Shown here piece after piece: positions 6,433 to 9,448 of a DNA stretch of 9,448 bases. The position numbers and the translations under genes were made by a program. Source of the stretch: Rhodospirillales bacterium (GTDB taxonomy: Bacteria; Pseudomonadota; Alphaproteobacteria; Acetobacterales; Acetobacteraceae); contig JAGWIE010000037.1 in assembly GCA_028866445.1 (NCBI GenBank), positions 1-9,448 of the forward strand, given 5' to 3'. Every line of letters begins with the position of its first letter. Position 1 is the first letter of the stretch. The notes below the pieces were generated by a model. That model saw nothing but the letters and a program-made list of their open reading frames with translations. It was not told where the DNA came from and did no database searches.

Positions 6433-6989
6433 CCGCCCCTGCCGCAGTGGTTATCGGCGCTTCCGCCGGTGCGCTGGAAGCATTATCCGTCATCCTTCCC
6501 GCATTGCCTGTCGGCTTTGCATTGCCGGTCTTTGTCGTCGTGCATTTGCCGCATAATCGCAAAAGCATCTTGGCAGAAATTTTTCGCGCAAAGTGCAAGC
6601 TGCAGGTTCACGAGGCTCAGGATAAGGAAATTATCTCCGGCGGCAGTATCTATTTCGCTCCGCCCGATTACCATCTGCTGGTGGAGACAAATTATTGCCT
6701 GGCGCTTTCCAGCGATGAACCCGTCCGCTACTCCCGCCCCTCCATTGATGTGCTGTTTGAAAGCGCCGCTGACGCCTACGGTGCTGCCTTAATCGCCATT
6801 GTGCTAACCGGTGCCAACCCCGATGGCGCAGATGGACTACGGAAAATCGGCGAGGCCGGTGGCACAGCAATTGTGCAAGACCCCGCCGAGGCTTTCGCAC
6901 CGGAAATGCCCGGCGCGGCTTGGCAAGCCTGCCCCGCCGCAAGGCCGCTACCACTCGCCGGTATCGCGGCGTTCCTGCTTGGAGTATAA
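6429..6989 (+). CDS. cheB: CheB-type protein-glutamate methylesterase, catalytic domain only (no receiver)
   Basis: The 186-residue protein is the CheB catalytic domain alone. CheB removes methyl groups from glutamate and deamidates glutamine on receptor helices. The triad is visible: Ser12 in GASAGA, His39 in VVVHLPH and Asp132 in LTGANPDGADGL. Further family motifs are YFAPPDYHLLV (75-85), SRPSIDVLF (102-110) and the late MPGAAW. Classical CheB is about 350 residues with an N-terminal receiver that inhibits the esterase until phosphorylated. That receiver is absent, so activity must be constitutive or controlled by a partner, perhaps the free receivers of the neighbouring kinases. The start ATG overlaps the cheR stop (ATGA), and the stop lies six bases before the next kinase, so expression is tightly coupled. 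Confidence 0.92.
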   Translation: MTAPAAVVIGASAGALEALSVILPALPVGFALPVFVVVHLPHNRKSILAEIFRAKCKLQVHEAQDKEIISGGSIYFAPPDYHLLVETNYCLALSSDEPVRYSRPSIDVLFESAADAYGAALIAIVLTGANPDGADGLRKIGEAGGTAIVQDPAEAFAPEMPGAAWQACPAARPLPLAGIAAFLLGV

Positions 6990-6995
6990 TCTCGC

Positions 6996-8579
6996 ATGAC
7001 CCCGGTGTATTTCCTTCTGGTCGATGACCTTGAAGAAAACCTGCTCTCGCTGGAGGCTTTGCTGCGCCGCGAAGGTCTCGAGCTTTTAAAGGCCCGCTCG
7101 GGAGACGAAGCACTGGAACTCCTGCTCCGCCACGAGGTCGCGCTGGCGCTGGTGGATGTGCAGATGCCAGGGCTTAACGGATTTGAACTGGCGGAGTTGA
7201 TGCGCGGCAACGACCGTACAAGGCGTATTCCAATCATCTTTCTAACCGCCGGCGCGGCGGATGCCCAAAGGCGCTTCCGGGGGTACGAGGCCGGAGCGGT
7301 CGATTTCATTTACAAGCCAATTGAAGCCGATATCCTGCGCAGCAAGGCTGACGTGTTTTTTGAACTTCATAGGCAGCGCCAGCAACTTGCTGATCAACGT
7401 GACGCGTTGGAGGCGCAAGCCCAGGCGTTGCAGCAAGCAGACCGCCGGAAAGACGAATTTCTAGCCACCTTGGCGCATGAGCTGCGCAACCCCCTGGCAC
7501 CACTGCGCCACGGGCTGGACCTTCTCCAGAGCAACCATGAAGCCAGCAAAAACGCTGAGATTCTTGGCGTGATGGATCGCCAACTTTTTCATCTCGTCCG
7601 GCTTATCGACGATCTCTTGGATGTCTCTCGCATCACTCAGGGCAAAATTGTTCTTAGAAAAGAGCGGCTGGAACTTCTAACGTTCATCCGCTCCGCCCTG
7701 GAAACCAGCCGTCCGCTCATCGAGGCCGCGGGCCACGAGTTGACGCTGGAACTGCCTGAAACAACGCTTTGGCTGGAGGCGGATTTAACCCGGCTGGCGC
7801 AAATCATCAGCAATTTGTTGAATAATGCGGTGAAATACACGCCCGATGGCGGCCATATCCGCCTGTCGGTGAAGGCCGATGGCCAGCAGGCCGTAATCAG
7901 CGTCGCTGATAATGGCGTCGGCATTCCGCAGCACATGCTGGCCAGTGTGTTCGAATTGTTCGCCCAGGTGGATCAACATCTGGAAAGAGCAAAAGGCGGG
8001 CTGGGCATTGGCCTTGCATTGGTGCAGCAGCTTGTCGTGTTGCATGGCGGGAAGGTTATCGTGGAAAGCGAAGGCTGTGGCAAAGGCAGCACTTTCACGC
8101 TCACCGTGCCGCTGGCAACAAGCCCGGCGCCAGCGGCCAACCCTTCCCTGGCCGCCACCGCGCAGCCACCCGCCACCAAAGCGGCGCTCAAGGTTCTGGT
8201 GGTGGACGACACGCAGGAAGTGGCACAGACCACCGGCTGGATGCTGGAGGAGCTGGGCCACGAATACCGCTTGGTGAACGACGGGCACCTGGCGTTGGAA
8301 GCGGCCCATGCCTACCAGCCAGATGTGATTTTGCTGGATATCGGCCTGCCTGGCATGTCCGGTTATGATGTCTGCCGGGCATTGCGGCAGGATGCGGCGC
8401 TGAAAGACATCACTATCATCGCGCAAACCGGCTGGGGGCAGGAGAGAGACAAAGCTTCAGCCAGAGAAGCCGGGTTCGATCATCACATGGTCAAACCCGT
8501 GGGGCTGAAAGCGCTGGGGGAAATGATGGAGGACGTTGCTGCAGCCAAGTCGGCGGCATCCAACCCCCAGCCAAGCTAA
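6996..8579 (+). CDS. Soluble hybrid response regulator/histidine kinase: REC-coiled coil-HisKA-HATPase_c-REC
   Basis: This 527-residue cytosolic kinase has receivers at both ends. REC1 (about 3-120) has Asp10/Asp11, acceptor Asp54 (LVDVQMPG), Thr84 and Lys107. A short Gln-rich helix with leucines at 131, 138 and 145 leads to HisKA with His161 in AHELRNPL. The ATPase domain has Asn273/Asn277, DNGVGIP (305-311) and GGLGIGL (334-340). An Ala/Pro-rich linker (375-397) precedes REC2, with Asp405/Asp406, acceptor Asp449 (LLDIGLPG) and the QTGWGQERD and HHMVKP signatures. There is no membrane segment and no output domain. It likely takes phosphate on REC1 from the upstream membrane kinase and then signals through its own kinase core, but this is inference. 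It starts six bases after cheB, with GGAG at 6981-6984, and is the last gene of the operon; its stop faces that of tesB three bases away. Confidence 0.92.
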   Translation: MTPVYFLLVDDLEENLLSLEALLRREGLELLKARSGDEALELLLRHEVALALVDVQMPGLNGFELAELMRGNDRTRRIPIIFLTAGAADAQRRFRGYEAGAVDFIYKPIEADILRSKADVFFELHRQRQQLADQRDALEAQAQALQQADRRKDEFLATLAHELRNPLAPLRHGLDLLQSNHEASKNAEILGVMDRQLFHLVRLIDDLLDVSRITQGKIVLRKERLELLTFIRSALETSRPLIEAAGHELTLELPETTLWLEADLTRLAQIISNLLNNAVKYTPDGGHIRLSVKADGQQAVISVADNGVGIPQHMLASVFELFAQVDQHLERAKGGLGIGLALVQQLVVLHGGKVIVESEGCGKGSTFTLTVPLATSPAPAANPSLAATAQPPATKAALKVLVVDDTQEVAQTTGWMLEELGHEYRLVNDGHLALEAAHAYQPDVILLDIGLPGMSGYDVCRALRQDAALKDITIIAQTGWGQERDKASAREAGFDHHMVKPVGLKALGEMMEDVAAAKSAASNPQPS

Positions 8580-8582
8580 CAT

Positions 8583-9443
8583 TCAAACCTGCCGCAGCAA
8601 TCCTTCCTGGGCTGTGCTTGCCACCAGCACCCCGCTGCGCGTGTAAATCAGCCCGCGGTTTAGCCCCCGCGCATGGCCAGACCAAGGGCTGTCCATGCTG
8701 TAGAGCAGCCAGTCATCCACCCTGGCATCGTCATGCAGCCAAACGGAATGATCGAGGCTGGCGACATGGCCGGGGTCTGTCGTCCATGCCACCGGGTGCG
8801 CCAGCACGGCGGTGGAAAGCAGAATCGCATCGGAAGCGTAGGTAATAATCAGCCGGTGCAGCAAGGTATCGTCTGGCAGTTCGCCTTTCACGCGGAACCA
8901 GTAATACTGGTATGGCGGGCGGGCGTGGCTCTCATAACGCAGCCCTGGCGCCACGGGCCGGAACTCCAGCGCGCCACGCAGGCCGGGGGGCGGCGGCGTG
9001 CCGGTTTCATTGTTCAATACCAACTCGGCTTCATCCGGCAAATTCTCCGGCGGCGGCACCTCCGGCATAGGTAGCTGGTGCGCGTATCCCTCTTCGCGGA
9101 TATGGAAAGACGCCGCGAAATTCAGAATCGGCTTGCCGCCTTGCAGCGCCACCACCCGTCGAGAGGAGAAACTGCCGCCATCGCGGTCGCGGAACACCTG
9201 ATAGATAATCGGCAGCCGCGCATCGCCTCCGCGCATAAAATACGCGTGCAGGGAATGCGGGGCGCGTTCAGGTGCCACGGTGCGGGAAGCTGCCGCCAGC
9301 GCCTGCGCCGCCACCTGCCCGCCGAACGTGCGCTTCCAGGGTTCGGTGGTCACCGCCCCGCGATATAAATCCACGTCCAGCTCTTCAACATTCAAAAGCC
9401 GGACGAGGTTGGCGACACTACCGCCGGGTAAGTCGATCGCCAT
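8583..9443 (-). CDS. tesB: Acyl-CoA thioesterase II
   Basis: The 286-residue protein matches TesB in length (E. coli 286) and plan: two hot-dog folds in tandem. It hydrolyses medium- and long-chain acyl-CoA to free fatty acid and CoA in the cytosol. Visible signatures are RTFGGQVAAQAL (38-49), SLHAYFMRGGD (64-74), SLDHSVWLH (229-237) and ASTAQEGLLR (275-284). The catalytic set of E. coli TesB, Asp204/Thr228/Gln278, corresponds to Asp205, Ser229 and Gln279. Ser for Thr is conservative and keeps the hydroxyl. The N-terminus VANLVRLLNVEELDVDLYRG aligns with TesB. The ATG at 9443 is five bases from the window edge and directly abuts an AAGG, too close for a good ribosome site, so the true start could lie just outside the window. 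It is convergent with the last kinase gene, with no room for a separate terminator. Confidence 0.94.
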   Translation of the reverse strand: MAIDLPGGSVANLVRLLNVEELDVDLYRGAVTTEPWKRTFGGQVAAQALAAASRTVAPERAPHSLHAYFMRGGDARLPIIYQVFRDRDGGSFSSRRVVALQGGKPILNFAASFHIREEGYAHQLPMPEVPPPENLPDEAELVLNNETGTPPPPGLRGALEFRPVAPGLRYESHARPPYQYYWFRVKGELPDDTLLHRLIITYASDAILLSTAVLAHPVAWTTDPGHVASLDHSVWLHDDARVDDWLLYSMDSPWSGHARGLNRGLIYTRSGVLVASTAQEGLLRQV

Positions 9444-9448
9444 CCTTA

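Noticed and set aside
8673..9074. Open frame of 133 codons antisense to tesB
   Set aside because: It is a shadow of the thioesterase gene with no domain features or ribosome site of note.
8901..9100. Serine replacing the catalytic threonine in TesB as a sign of altered function
   Set aside because: This interval on the minus strand encodes other parts of TesB; the Ser229 codon lies near 8757. The change is conservative, and I recall Ser in other alphaproteobacterial TesB proteins, so it does not suggest altered function.
1..9448. Insertion sequence, CRISPR array, tRNA or phage attachment site
   Set aside because: No transposase, spaced direct repeats, cloverleaf-like segment or long direct repeat was seen anywhere in the window.

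Overview
The window looks like a piece of a proteobacterial chromosome, most likely from an alphaproteobacterium. The evidence is a CoA-acylating MmsA divergent from an RpiR-type regulator, a TesB thioesterase, moderately high GC and very tight gene packing. An acetic-acid-bacterium-like (Acetobacteraceae) host is a low-confidence guess from protein style only. I see no tRNA, rRNA, CRISPR array, insertion sequence or phage gene.

Layout. (1) Bases 1-933, minus strand: the N-terminal 311 residues of methylmalonate-semialdehyde dehydrogenase (mmsA); the rest lies off the left edge. (2) 934-1141: an AT-rich divergent control region with a cluster of GAA/TTC dyads. (3) 1142-1969, plus strand: an RpiR/MurR-family regulator (HTH plus SIS), probably controlling mmsA. 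(4) 1970-2169: a 200-base gap with a weak terminator-like hairpin, two perfect short palindromes and a possible promoter. (5) 2170-8579, plus strand: a tightly coupled four-gene signalling operon. It encodes a membrane hybrid histidine kinase (CHASE3-TM-GAF-coiled coil-HisKA-HATPase-REC-REC-REC), a CheR methyltransferase, a CheB methylesterase lacking a receiver domain, and a soluble REC-HisKA-HATPase-REC kinase. (6) 8583-9443, minus strand: acyl-CoA thioesterase II (tesB), whose stop codon lies 3 bases from that of the last kinase.

How the genes may work together. The mmsA/regulator pair is a self-contained catabolic unit (valine or myo-inositol breakdown). The four-gene operon is the most interesting part. 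It pairs a CheR/CheB methylation module with two hybrid kinases but has no chemoreceptor, CheA, CheW, Hpt or DNA-binding output in view. The first kinase carries an unbroken nine-leucine heptad coiled coil rich in Glu/Gln pairs between GAF and HisKA. I propose, as inference only, that this helix is the CheR/CheB substrate, so the operon would be a methylation-tuned phosphorelay rather than a chemotaxis system.
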